From Antennarius striatus (taxonomy: Eukaryota > Chordata > Actinopteri > Lophiiformes > Antennariidae), in the NCBI RefSeq assembly GCF_040054535.1, contig NC_090779.1, positions 19,702,501-19,766,500 on the forward strand: a stretch of DNA of 64,000 nucleotides. Reading direction: 5' to 3'. The translations under genes were made by a program, and so were the position numbers. Positions within the stretch are counted from its first letter, which is position 1. Each line of letters begins with the position of its first letter. The notes beneath the pieces are model-generated. The model did not search any database, was not told the origin of the DNA, and worked only from the letters and a program-made list of their open reading frames with translations. Positions 1 to 35,624 of the stretch are shown here, piece by piece.

Positions 1-3000
1 GCTTTTTTCTAATCTCAGCTGGCTCCTGTTGCACGAATGAAACCCCCTGAAATAGGTGTGAGGAAAAACAAAGCTTTCCTTGGAGATGAGATGGCTACAT
101 ATTCGGGGTCAATGGACTTGACCTCTACCAGTAAATCTTGAATAAGGCAGTTATTTATTTATTTTTGTTTTGTGTTGTCCCCTCCACGGCCCCCAACACA
201 CCCCATTTTGATAAAATATGTAATAGTGTAATTGCTTACTGGCTATGGTCTAGAACCTGGCTCAGGATGGCCATGGTATAGCTGACGGAGGGAGGGGGGT
301 CATGGCAATAGTGTAGGAGATTATTTGGAAAATGGAAGTGATGCTGGGTGTAGTTTTGTCTGTAGAAGTCGAGGCAGAGAGCGAGGAGTGTCTCAGTGGA
401 GGTTTGTGTTACCGCTCCGCTGTGATTCATACTGTGTCACTGCCCTGTTATTTTAAATTGAGAACATCGCCATCTCCCAGGCTCCTCCTTGCCTAATCCG
501 TCTTGACAGTTGTAATTAGGGCCATTACACTAAATCTAATGCTACTGATATAGAAAGCTGCATAGTAGTGATTTTCAATGCAAAGAAATCAAACAGGAAG
601 CAACTAAGTATTTCTTAAAGGTCTTCTCCAGCACATTGATCAGAACACTCCTGTATGGCTAAGAGTTTTTGGATTTATGTGAGGGGACTGGTTGTCAAGT
701 ATGCATTTATGCTTTGTGAGGAGCCAGTATTGCTTACGTTATTGAAATGTGTTCACTAAGAGAATCAGTCATTCTACAGTAAGCGTCTTAGGCATTTGTC
801 CATTATATCCTCACCGTTGCACAATTTTTAGAAGCCCACGTATCACAAAAAGGCTTTTTTACTACAGTCTTAGTGGACTGCATGTTTATATGAGGGAGCC
901 GAGGGGTTAAATGTGCATGAAATGGACCATCTCAAAAATGGCAAAAATGTGACCCCTCTGTCTGTGTATGTCATTAATAATCATCACTAGACAGAAGGAT
1001 CAACGCTTTGTTTGTTGCACCGAATGCACTTCATCTGTCTCCTTCAGTTATTGGCAAAGAGTATGTGGACACAGCAGAAACAACAACAGTCCTTCCATTG
1101 CTTGCAACACTCAGTGACGTTGTTTGTGATAAATTGTGTTTTTGTGAAATTTACATTTTGTCCAAACATCTAAATTGATGGGTACAAGTTAGAATATCAC
1201 AGATGCATGACTGCATACCTTCCATTTCAATGTGATTATGAATTTTATATACCCTATCATCCATGGATGTTAGTTATCGATCAGAAAACACAGCATGAAT
1301 GAGCTCAAACCTTTGCGGATAAAACTCCATTGATCTGGTTCAATGCCCTGATTATGCCAGCATTGATTTGTAATTATTTATTTCATTTAGGTGCACATTT
1401 CTCTAAATGAAACTACACACAAAACTGTGTAGGTCCTTGAGAGCAGAAACGGCTTTTCACTCTTTGGGAGTGACTGCTGGTTTGTTTTGACTGGCCTTTG
1501 CTTTGGTTTACTTGAACTGCCGTGCGTGTGTTAATCTATGGCGTGTCTATTGACGGTCTGTTCTAAACTGTGTTCACGTATGCAAATAAGACCACTGATG
1601 ATGCACATCTCTGTGATTAGCACTAAAATCAATCACATACCGTTCATGCCTGGTACACAATTTGTCTTGGTGTGTTTATAGTTAGTAAAATCTGTTTATT
1701 GATGCTGTTAGTCCGTTATCAAAAACCAAATATCACACAGATTTGTGTTCATTTGGTCACATGGGTCAGGTCAGGGGAATGAGTGTATGTTTGTTGTTTT
1801 CTGGCATTGGTAAAATCAGAAAACATTCATCTTAACAAAATAAAATTGCATATTGATTAATTTATTTGTAATAACCTTGGCATAAATCATAAATATTCAT
1901 ATTTGTAAATTTCCCTTCAAAAACCAGTCAAAAATCACAGCTGTATGTCAGACCAATTGCTTAATATTTTTGGAAATACCAATAAAATAAGATTAAATGA
2001 ATGAGATTTACAGAAACAAATTGGATTTTATTTTTTTTTGTTCACTCTGGATGCATTATAGCTCTAAGTGCAGCATTTATCTTCCTGTGTAACGCTTGAC
2101 AAAAAGGCAAACAAATGGATTTCCCAAATATCAGATGATACTAATCACTGCCCTGCAGTATTGTTTGGTTGTGACAGTGGCTTAAATGCAAAAATGAGAA
2201 TTTTAATATGGTACTCCGCATTTGTGACAATACAGTCATTCATTATATCAAAGTTTCGGCAGTCTAAATTACAATCATTTTAATTCCTGTGCTTAATGGA
2301 ATTTGCAAGGACTGCAGATGTTTCCGTGGTGATAACATCTTCCACAGTTCACTCACTTCATCAAAACGTCTGGGCCACACTGTGCTTTTTTATCGCAACG
2401 AGGGGGCAGTGTACCGAATGAGATCTATACTATATTATGGAACGTAGTCCTCAGTTTTTTTTTGGTACAAACCATCCGATGATGCACAAATTACAAGCTG
2501 TAGGTCTTTAGAAGATGAAGGACGTGTCGTCCACCCAGCACTCATTAAGAAGCTTGAATGACAGGCCTTTATATTACTGTATTTGTTTTTCTATGTGTCA
2601 GCTTTGATAAATAGAGTAAAGCTTTAAATATTCTGGGGAGATATTCAAATTTTGGGATTGTGGTGTGCGGACTTACAGTATGTAGTTTTCAGAAATTGGC
2701 CTTGAGTTTCTGTGTTTGTACATTCATGCAGGTTTGTTCCTGACCAAAGCCAGTTGTTTTTTCTACTTTCTTCTTAAAACCCCTTTTTAGCAATCTAATA
2801 AATCAGCCTGCAAATGAGCTGAAAGGCAGGTGTTTACATCTTATCCTCAAAGCATGCACTAGAGCAGAGAATGAGAGGAGGGGGACGAGAAGGAGAAGAC
2901 TTAGATGGAGAGAGGTATGGGACGGAGACAGTACTCGTTTGTCCAGATTTGTTGCTTCAGCCGTCCCACAGGATGACTCCTTGTCTTTAAAAAATTATTT

Positions 3001-3895
3001 CCTTGCTCAAAGCGGGGTCATGTGACAATACCATCAATAAACGCGTGTCGCCGTGACGGAATGCCCTCACAACCAATGAACACACAGCCTTTGTATTATC
3101 GCAGATCAACAGAGATTGTATAAATACAATGACTTATCTGATATGACCAGGAAAATAAAATGCAAAACCTTCAACGTTCCCACAAGTGAAGACACAAGCG
3201 TTGTTCAGGTTTTGCCACTTAGCCAGTGCAAACACAATTATTCTGGGTGCCTTGCAGCTGGTGTCAAAGTGAATGAAAGATTGGGGGAGAAATATCTGAT
3301 AACATTCTTCAGTGTGAACTCGTGAGTGTATTAGATAAGTTTGCTGGCAGCCAACACTGATCTATGTTTAGTTGTGGTTGTCCAACTGCTCCTGGCACAG
3401 CAATTATGCTGGTTGTGAACTTTTCACTTCATCCTTGCAAAAACAAGAAGGTCTCACTCCTTCAAAGCCGCTGGGCAGGCGGCCGGAAACAGACCACGAC
3501 CGTTGACAGTCTGAAGCCTCAGAAGTGAGGAAGTCAAAGGTCATGTTCTACCCTAGACTTTTGGTAATGAATCCATTCATTAAGTGTCGAATATTGCACT
3601 GCTGCATGACGCAGTTGTTCAGATGTCTGAAAGGCTGCGAGTACGTCAGCTTCAGCGGCTCCTCTTTTCCTTCCCATCCTTTTTTTTTTTTTTTTTTTTT
3701 TTTTACTCTGAGCTTAAAGGAACCATATATGGTCTCAAATAAAGCATTTGAAGTGAGGATCTGAAAATACTAAAATACACTTAACAGAGCATCTCAGAAT
3801 CTCAGTCTGACACGGGTAGAATATTTATCCTGTAATAGTGCTCTGAGAGCCATTGGCTGTTGTTTTCTTATTTTTGTAAGAAGAAAAGTTAGAAA
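1..3895. other. No gene recognised; likely pde3a upstream or intronic sequence
   Basis: A/T-rich single-copy-looking DNA. No exon matching the N-terminal part of Pde3a was found, and no long ORF on either strand. It contains a purine-rich stretch at 2870-2925 and a T run at about 3680-3703. Confidence 0.5.
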
Positions 3896-4318
<423 letters not shown>

Positions 4319-4673
4319 TATGTTCAGGTATTTTTTATAGCATCATCCACTTTTTCTTGTGCCGTCAACCTCAAACACAATTTATTTCTGAACATTGAAA
4401 TACAAATGCCTGCGACTTGTTTCTAAAACCTCCATTTGAATAAGTGTATTTTTGCAAAATCAATTCATGAAATGTAAAATTGTCTTAATGCAACAATCTG
4501 TAGTGTAAGACTTCAGCTTAAACAATTCAAGATTTATTAACACCAGATTTGTCGATTTATCTGTATATCCTACCTGCCACCAGGAAGCAGTACCCTGACC
4601 AATTTGTATCAGCCCCAGTATAACCACAGCAGTAATAATGGTCTCATTACCCTTTCTCCCTGTTACCCCACAG

Positions 4674-23253
<18,580 letters not shown>

Positions 23254-24215
23254 AACAGGCCAATGTGGACCAGAACAGACAAAAGACATGAAGTACTTCT
23301 TGTTTTCTTATCCTATAAACTGACTCCTGTTTTTGCCAGCACATCACTTAGACACAACACTGTAGATGTTCGGGAAATGCGTGCCTATACAAAAAAACAA
23401 ACAAAAAAAAAAACAGGGAGGGAATATTTGTGCTTTACCTATTTTATCTGAATATTTGTTTCCACCAAACAGTTAAAGGAGCTTTCTTTATCGCAATACA
23501 GGATTATTTGCATTCTTTTGGATACAGACTCTTTTCCTACTGTCAAGAGAAGAAGAAGAAGACTGATTGCAAAGACCTCAGTGTAACACAGGACTGCAGA
23601 AATTTGCTGCCAATTTATAGATAATTATTTTTTGAATACAATTCTATATAGATTTCACTGCTATTACTTGTACTTCTGTTTTAATTTTAGCAAGAGTTTT
23701 ATGAGGTCTAACATGGGTCATTTCTTCCTTTCAATGTCTGCCAAAACTTCCCATAGGCTCTGGCAAACAAAATCAAATAGTTACAGTCTTTGCTCTATCT
23801 GTTACAGATTTACGTAATTTAAACCATTATGTGTTGCCATATGAGTTTATGGAGGGAGGCTTGAGGCTCCTCCTGATCTGTACGTATGTGTGTCTGTATG
23901 TGTTTAAATCAGTGTACTCTAATGCACAAGTCCTCTGCAGAGGGCACACGTAGATATATTTAGTGGATTACCTGTCTTTTGTGCCGTTTTTGGTGTCGAT
24001 TCCCAATTTAAATGTAGTCGATCGTGAAAGGCTTCACCGCCTCAAACATTGTAGCGCCCAGAGGCATGCACTTACATAACAACAGAGATTATGTGTGCTG
24101 AAGTCAAGGCCAAAAAGGACACGCTAGTATGTATAGCATACACTGGCTGTTCTAAAACAATGAGGGGAATATAAGTAAAAAGTGGCATTGCTTTAATAAA
24201 ACACTACAAACAAGC
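23254..24215 (+). other. Probable pde3a 3' UTR with candidate poly(A) signal
   Basis: The sequence continues from the pde3a stop without a clear splice donor. It is A/T-rich with no recognisable coding. The hexamer AATAAA at 24195-24200 is a plausible poly(A) signal, which would give a 3' UTR of about 0.95 kb. The end point is inferred, not observed. Confidence 0.35.
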
Positions 24216-24879
24216 AGAAACCATAAAAACACACAAAAGAAATGTACAGTATAATCCTCCAAAGTAACATAAGCAGAATATCTTCTTTTCTATCTAGTTT
24301 TAACTCTATCCCTACCTATTTGGACTTGTTGTGCTATATTATTCTCCATACTTACTGGTCTTAAATGTATAAAACCTGAAAATGATGCTGACCTTTAAAT
24401 CCTCAGGAAAACCTCAACTGTTGAAATTCAGAGTAAACATCTGCATCGCCTGAACCGACTTTTCCTGGATCCTCAGGGAGACATTCATTCTCTCAGAGTT
24501 AGGAACAAACAGGACTCCAGGTCTTGTGCAAGTGAAAGCCTAACCTGATAAATCACAACCTGTACTGAGATGATGCAAAGGAATGTTCTTTTCACAAAAA
24601 GTAGTTGGAATAATTTAATGGGTGATGGACTCATACTCCTTTAGAAGTTGACACCACATTGGTCCGAAACGTTTGTGTACCATTGCTTTTTTTTTTGTTT
24701 TTGGTGAAGAAAATAACATTTCATTAATAGCACAATGTGATTATACTCAGACATGGCATACCTATGATATAATACTCATCTTTGTGTTGTTGTTTTCCCT
24801 CCACACTGTCTGAAGCTTAAGAAATGCTCATGAATATGTTATTTCTAGTGATCATAACACCAGTCATCTAAATAATGAT

Positions 24880-25747
24880 AATAATAATAATCAATCTTTT
24901 AATAATCCCTAAAGGGAAATTGAGTTTTTCCACTACAATCACACGTATATACAGGGTGTCCCTGAGGTTTTCTTGCCGATTAAATGTATTGAAGTCAATG
25001 ATGGCAGCCAAAATGCTACTAAACGTATGAAAATGCAGTAGAAGTGCAAAGACAATTAAGGAGGAAATTTCAAAAAGAACCACTGACATGAGTTGCCGTC
25101 ACTCAAATTAGAGATAGATTTGAAGCTGATGGAACTGTTCAGAATATCCACAAGAAGCGTTTCGGAAGAACATGGACATCGATGAGCCCCACAAAGGAAA
25201 AAAGAGTCCTGGGAATTTTTCAGCTAAGTCCAAGAAAGTCTATGTGGCAAGTTTATCGTGAGGAAGGGACTCCCTCTTGAATTGTCTTTTCACTTCAATT
25301 TCATTTTCATACTTCCAGTAGCATTTTAGAATGAATTTACTTTTTTTTTGTAGTGTAGTCTGGCTGCCATTATTGACTTCAAAGTGTTTAATCTTCAAAA
25401 AACCCACAAACAATTTAGTTATCAACTGCTAACGGGTGTCCACATTTTTTGGGACACCCTGTATATATTGTACAGGCCTCTACAAACACACACACACACA
25501 CACACACACAAGGGGCCTGTAAGCATGCAGATAATGGGAGGTAGAATGGCGGGCAGCTCTCACGTGGGGCACAACAAATGAGCAACTTGTAAAGGGAACA
25601 GTGCCTTTCTCATGGGCACTGTGGCAGTACTCAGGAGGTGAAGGGACTCCCTGAGTTCACACTCTGAATTTTTTATTCACATGAGTCTGAACCGGCCACT
25701 CTCCACTGCCCAGCCAAAGACCTGGTGGACTGAGCTACTGCCAAACC
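24880..25747 (-). repeat. Dispersed repeat copy 2, split by the mariner-like MITE
   Basis: The left part (24880-24947) has TTTAATAATCCCTAAAGGG and TTTTTCCACTAC. The right part (25466-25747) has GTACAGGCCTCTAC, a short (CA)n, GGGGCCTGTAAGCATGC, GAGCAACTTGTAAAGGG and GTGGCAGTACTCAGGAGGTG. These match copy 1 in order. The right part extends further, to TGGTGGACTGAGCTACTGCC. The 514-bp MITE at 24950-25463 interrupts it, so the MITE is younger. Confidence 0.7.
24950..25463. mobile_element. Mariner-like MITE with long imperfect terminal inverted repeats
   Basis: Ends are TACAGGGTGTCCC and GGGACACCCTGTA, flanked by TA on both sides (24948-24949, 25464-25465), the usual Tc1/mariner target duplication. 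Inverted similarity goes on inward: 24989-25010 pairs with 25361-25382 with one mismatch in 22, and further blocks follow. The centre (about 25090-25265, plus strand) reads like a transposase helix-turn-helix region, with VTQIRDRFEADGTVQNIH and LSPRKSMWQVYREEGTP. No DDE catalytic part remains. It is inserted inside the older repeat at 24880-25747. Confidence 0.8.
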
Positions 25748-27674
25748 AATGACATCAATGATCCAAAGAGTACAGAAGTCATTCTCCAAAATTTTCCATG
25801 CATACAAAGCACAGCCTCTAAACCTGAACGCAAGTGTAATTTGATATAATGACATTACTGCGCATAATATGATAATACGGTTAAAATCAGTGGCCTTGAA
25901 GTCACATGGTAGCCTGTAATTTAATCAGAAAAAAAAAGGCATGAGATAAACAAGTAGAAATCCAATTGCATAGTATTTCCTGCAAAATATCAACAATTCA
26001 TATCCGCTTTGCTTGGATTACTACGTTACTACATGTTTGAGAGAGCATAAGTCAACCTTGAGGAGAGTTAAAGGCTCTGAAGTAAGTTAGCAGATCAGCT
26101 TTTTGTCACATGCGAATGCTGTGAGGCGAGTCGTGAATATACGTAGCTAGTCCTGCGAGTTCTACATGGATATCCAAATCTCTCACACAATGCTATCTCA
26201 TCTTACCACCACCATAATCTCATTTCTTTTCAACTGAACAGCATCGAATTTAGGGCAGGATGGAGAAATACATATGAGACTGTAGTGTCCATGAATCCTT
26301 GCAGAATCTGGATTTGCATGTTTATTGTTAGCTGTGGCGAATAACACATGGCATCTGGAATGACGTGTTTCCTGAGCTTGTTACAATGTGGAAGGGAGGA
26401 GGAACCTCCGCAGCGTAGGTTGGACATGCTCTGGATAACCGCTCAGAAGGAACAAGCAAATATCCACCCCAAATCCCTGTATTGGACTCAGCTTGTTAGG
26501 AGACACTGAAACAGAGAACTTTCTAGCCTCTTATTATCATGAGTTGCTCACTTGTGTGCTTCCAACATGCCTGCTTTGTGTGTGTGCGTGTTCTGTGTTG
26601 CTCTATTTTATAGATCAATATCATCATTACAGGCACAATGGATACCATTTATATATTTATTTTTATTTTAAAAAGTAATGACATATCACTAATGCTGCAT
26701 GGGAAAATAAATCAATACATCACAGACATCTTAGCTGCAGCAGTGCAGAAAATAAAAAATAAATGCAAGGCTTTTTTTAAAAATTATTATTCATGCATGT
26801 AACTTCCACTTGTTTTGGAATCAGACTTCCAACTGAAACTCACCAAAGGCCCTGCATTGTGAATGTATGCAGTATGGTATGATAATAGTGAAAAGTATGT
26901 GTGCCCACGTGTGTGTCAGAGAGAGAAAGGGAGGGTGTGTGTTTATGTCAGTGTAGTTCTGTTCACATTACAAGCCTCATTTTTTAATTCCAGTTTTACA
27001 TTAAAATCAGATTATGTCACGTTAATATTTGACGTGTTTTTGCAGGCGTTATTTGCATCACAAACAACAGCAAACAAATTTGCATTCGTGAAACAATTCA
27101 TGGTGTTCAAACTGACATGAAGTCAACACTGATGAATACATGCATGACATATTTATCTGGAGGGCACTTTGTCGACTGTTCACACGCAGATCATGCATAT
27201 CCATAAAGCCATTTCTGAATTCTGATCCAACCACTTTCATTCACAAATGTTAAATATCCAAATATTCAATCTGGGACCAAATGTGAAAGTGAGAAACAAA
27301 AATGGAATGGAATTCCTTCAACCTGTTGGTGTGGACATAAGGTTTTGTGTAATTGAATTCTTCCATTGGAATCTATGGGGATTCTGCCCTGTGTTTGGTT
27401 TTTGTGTATGGCAGATGGAGATGGTACTTTTCTTTGCAAGGGTGCTGAAATAATGAAGGCAATGCAGTGAGCAGTTCCTTTATTTTTGTAAGATACTCAG
27501 ATGAAATTGATATTCACAGACGGTCCTGTAGCATCTGATCTTGTGCTTCCTGTATCATTGTCCATCTACTTAGTTTAAAGACACAGTAAAAGCATTCATC
27601 ACAATCTCTGGGTGATGTGCTTCTGTCCACTGTGTTAGCTCGTTGGTGATCTTGTTTCATTGAGTGGATTTTGT

Positions 27675-27740
<66 letters not shown>

Positions 27741-30299
27741 GCACGCACGCACACACAACAAACACAGTGTCAATTCAACACAGTGTATTGGTTATAAAGA
27801 TTAATGAAAGTGTCACTTTATTAATTGTGTAACCACATTAACCAAACAGGCTTTACAACAAGTAAGGGATATGAGATGAATATTTTTATATAGTCGTCAC
27901 ATGTTTCAATAGTTGCTTTCTTCTCACTAGTACCTTGCACTTACCACATGTATTATTTACATAGGAAGAAGAATGCGTCCAAATATACGGTGTTTGTCAA
28001 ATTACAATATAAATTTTCTTGCAGGTTGATGCTCCATTTTGTACAATATACATATATGCTGTACAGTCAAGAAATTTTAAAACTACAACAACTCTTTTAG
28101 ATATACATTATTTATTTTTACCATTTTGTAATTTAGACACAAAACTGTAGCTTCAATATTGCCAGACTTACTGGAAGTGCCTATATTAGTAATTATGTAT
28201 CATACGGTGAATATATTTGAAGATCATTAGAAATTGTCACAAACTGAACCATGTGGATGTTGTAATGTGAATACATTGAATTACAAAACTATTAATACTG
28301 TGGTATCCCTGTGTCTGTCTTTTGCTCACTTTTCAACTTTCTTTTCTACATAATGACAAAATATGTTATGCCAGAATCCCTAAGAATCCCTTCTTAACTC
28401 TCTATATGTAACTAGAAAATAATCTCTGGTCAATGTTTAAGGAGATGGCAAGAGGGATTTGTTTTAGGTGTCATTGTTTATTTATGGAGACAAAACCATT
28501 TACAATAATGTCATATGTGATTTTATCAAACTGTAGATTAGGCTCAAATTTATTGTCAGCACAACAAGAAGAAGTTTGGCAAAAGTAAAATTTGACAAAA
28601 TTAATTAATTAACAAAAATGTTGAAACCAATATTCAGCAGATGTAAAAAAAAAAAAAAAAGATTGCAGTTCAAGTAGTTTTAGCTAAAGTAAAGAAAACT
28701 TACATGGCTAAAAAGTACATGATATTCTGATATGCCACAAGTAATAAATATACTGTATTTACAGAAAAATAGAAGCAATAATAACACTGCAATTGAATGA
28801 GGCTTATAGAAGCATTATGAGGCTAATGGGTACATTGGGGCATACCCTGAAGGCTGAGCTTATTAAACATTATCTATAAAATATAATGAACTATTCATTT
28901 TCTCATATAACCATTCATGACCATTCTCTACGATGAGCAAACCGCCATATCATTAAAAAGTCATCTATTGAATTGGATGTATTAAGTATTAATTCATCAT
29001 CACTTAGCATTTAACCAATAAATACCCACAGTAAATAGTGCAAACATCTTGATGGGATGATTTCTCTCTATGAATGAGTGATGTAAAGCCTCAGGTGGTT
29101 TTATGACTGTAGCTGCGGTTTGCTTGTAGAGACCCCCCAAGAGTGTGGAGGCACTCATTTATCTTTGTTCTTTTAAATGATCTGCACATACCATAAAGAA
29201 CACATATATTGTATATGGTAATGTCAATGCTGCTTTTCTCTGTCTTGGTGTTAACACACTTCAAACACAAACAAGTGCCGTCTCCTAGGAAACTTGGAGA
29301 GTGCCTTAAGAACACAAGCAGTCTTTACGTCAGTGTAACCCCCCCCCCCCCGAAAAATATATACCCAACACAGGCACGGCATTTATGAGTTCACATTTTA
29401 AATATTCCATAAAAACAACTATCTGACATGATTTGATCCCAATGGTGGATCAAAACAACATTTTTAATGATAGACTGGTCAATTCTAAAATGAAACACTT
29501 GTTCAAGTCCATTTTGAACCCAACTGTCTTTTTGGGGTTGCCTAGCCAGCCGATGCTCGTTTGCCTGGAATATGGACTCCCACCAGACTTTACAGAGGTA
29601 TTTCCTGTCAGGATTTTGGTACTGCTAATCCGTACTGGGCACAGATGCTCCTGCACACTGTTCCGTTCACTTGCTGGAGCCTGTCCAGGTGTTCTCTGGC
29701 CCCTACGGCTCTTCCACTTAGGACCTGTTCTTGTGCATGGAGGATCTCAGAGCCATGGGCAAACCTGCATCCTCAACTGACTTTTTTAACCTTCCCATGA
29801 TGCCTTAAAGAGAGCTGTGTGGATGCTCGTTAGGAGTGCACCTGCTTTGTGGAGCCCAACTATTCCCATGGCAACGGAGATACTTGAAAATGAGGTTTGA
29901 CCACCTGGTGTGCAGCCGGCTCAACATGGAAAGAATGACCTTATCTAATGACAAATCTGCATCATGGGCTGAGGATTGAAGGTGCGGTGATTATGTCTTG
30001 CATTCTCCCTTTCTTTCCCTACTTTCTTTCTTTCATCCGTCTGAAGGTTTCCTTTCAGCTTTCGCGCATCCATTAAAATCGTCTTTGGAAAACTTTGCTG
30101 TGAATCGTCCCAATTAGCTTCCAGGTTTTTTAAAAAAAATGCGCCGACTAATTTTAATTAAGACGATGTTTGTTCAATCAAACTGAGTCTAGATGATTTC
30201 AAATAACTGAACTAAATAAATTGATGGTTAATGATGCAAGACACTGGTGTGTCAATTCGATTTCCCTTTACATGACGCGTAAAGACACAAAGGACTCGT
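25748..30299. other. Intergenic region between pde3a and slco1c1
   Basis: No recognisable exon on either strand. It holds the (CA)n at 27677-27738, an A run near 28645 and a C run of about 13 bases at 29338-29351. A moderately GC-rich block at 29520-29900 has an ORF of 115 codons (29433-29780), but its translation matches no family I know. Confidence 0.6.
27677..27738. repeat. (CA)n microsatellite
   Basis: About 30 CA units in the intergenic region between pde3a and slco1c1. Confidence 0.97.
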
Positions 30300-30890
30300 T
30301 TTGTGCGCTGCAGCAGTGAGTGTGGAGCGACACATCTCTGTCACCATTAATATTTTTCATCCCACGTTTCCTTGAGCAGACATTGTTTCATCATTTCAAA
30401 GCCATCCTTAAAACCCTCCTTGTCTATGGGATGTTGTCTACATCACATGGCGGAGGAGGAATTGTTAATGCGCGCATGGGATGGGGAGGGGGGGGGGGGG
30501 GGTTGAAAAAATTTTTTTAATCTGGTCTGCAGTACTTCGGATAAATAAATAAATGATTCATTAATTTCAGTCTGACACGTTGTGCAGGTTTGCGTGAGCG
30601 ATCACAGAATTACAGCAGCGTGAACGCACACCGAGAAGGTGGGATTGTCCCTGGTGAGGACTTTTTGCAGCTTTTTTGGCGCATCACGTGTGTTTCACGG
30701 AGATCAGTATCCACCCTGTTCCTGAAACATAGTGTTCTCCGTTGCCGAGGAGCGTATTGTTCCAGAATGAGCTGGTGACTCTCACGAAGAAAGGTCAAAT
30801 CTATTCTCTTAACTACATTATAGTCAACGTCCCATCACAATTTGGAGACGACGCAGAGAGGAAATAGTCACAAAGCTTCGAGTTGGGTAA
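30300..30890 (+). promoter_or_regulatory. Candidate slco1c1 promoter and non-coding first exon
   Basis: A good splice donor, GAGTTGG then GTAAGT, has its GT at 30887, upstream of the first coding exon at about 33960 in the same orientation and with no coding ORF before it. This suggests a 5' UTR exon ending at 30886. An E-box CACGTG lies at 30685-30690, and an unbroken G run of about 14 bases lies at about 30488-30503. The transcription start cannot be placed from sequence alone. Confidence 0.35.
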
Positions 30891-33920
<3,030 letters not shown>

Positions 33921-33997
33921 CAGGCGAGAAAAATTAAATACCTTCCCAATTATCTACAGAAACTGCATTTCATGCAAGGTACAGTTTGAGGGGGGAA

Positions 33998-35567
33998 ATG
34001 AAGAAGATGGAGCCGGCAGCCAAAGTCAGCTGGAGTCTAGACAACAGCCCGTCCTCCTCCTCCCCAGCAAAGAACTTCTGCCACCGCAATCTGAAGGTAA
34101 CTGGACTTTAAGGGGGAATAAATGTGAAGAAAACTGAGAAAACAGTGTCATAGAATAGAAGAAGAACTATTAATTTTTATACTGGTGGGCTGAATTTTAC
34201 TCTTATATATAATGTTTGGAATAATAATGTTTCAAAAATGGATTTAGTTTCCTTTTAACGAAATGTTTTTGTTTTTAAGTTGTTTTAAGAAGCTGCCCCT
34301 ACTTATCTCTAAAGGGTTCAAAAGTCGAAAAACATACTAGTAAAGGATAAATTTGAACGATTACAATATCTTTTTGCAACTTTTCTATAATTATCACATT
34401 TTTCATTTTATTTGAGCTGAATCAAAGTTTGTTCCTTGGTAATGCGAGCAGAGAGGACAAAGGGTAACTCATTTTACTAAAGCTGCTTAATGAAATACTT
34501 GGACAACTGCCAGTACCAATAGTTGTGGTCCATGTTTGAAATTCTCTATTCAATAATCCCACAATGGATTTTCCAGTTTGGTACTTTGACAAAAATTCAC
34601 TTTGTAGTCCAGAGAAGTGTTGGAGAATTCTTTTGGTCAAATGTTAATTTGACTTGTGACCCTAATACTTACAATTTTTTTTAATAAAATGTGTTAAAAT
34701 TCGTAATGTGTTTTAAATGCAGTTTTGTTTCTCATATTTCCATTCCACTTTCTGACTGAATTTTACAAGCGATATCTCAATTTCACTACCAGGAAGGAAG
34801 GCGAGTTTTAGTAACACTAATGAAATCATGATGATGTAGTGATATGGTAAAATAAGTTGTGTTTTTGGGGTTTTTTTAATAAAATGCAGTTGATAAGCAT
34901 CTCAGAACCACTAAACCTGATTTTTTCTCTTGATATCTCTGTAGATGTTCCTTGCAGCCTTATCATTTGCCTATTTTGCCAAGGCTCTCTCTGGCAGCTA
35001 CATGAAGAGCACAATTACACAACTTGAAAGGAGATTTGACATTCCCAGTTATCTGATCGGGATCATAGATGGGAGCTTTGAAATAGGTTAGTTTCTCATT
35101 TCCATTTTGTCCTCGTGTCTCACTGTTTCCTGGCCACTCCTCCATAGGTTTTGATGCATTTAAATGCTAATTCAGGTAAGCAGATAATATGTCCTCAGCA
35201 CATCATCGAACCCGACACTATAGCATGTACTGTATGCATCCCCTTTGAGCCTTAAACAGCCAATTGTAAGAGAAATATCCTTTGAAATCTTCTCCATCTA
35301 GGCATGGCATGGAGGGCTTTTGTAAAGGTTTTGTTGATGCAGAGCCAACTGGGAGACCCGTATGAAAGATGTATAATAGAGCCTGTGTGTGCCACAGATG
35401 TATATATGTATGTATGTCACAGAGCATTCTGTCTGCCTGAGAAAAACCAACACATTTATCTGAGCTGTTCTACACAGACAGAGATTTCTTGAGTTATCCA
35501 CCATTGTTACATTTTGTAAAAACCCATTTTTCTGTAAACTAAATCCTGTGTCTCATCCACTCATCCA

Positions 35568-35624
<57 letters not shown>

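Noticed and set aside
29433..29780. 115-codon ORF between pde3a and slco1c1
   Set aside because: Its translation matches no family I know, and overlapping frames are equally open; no splice structure was seen.
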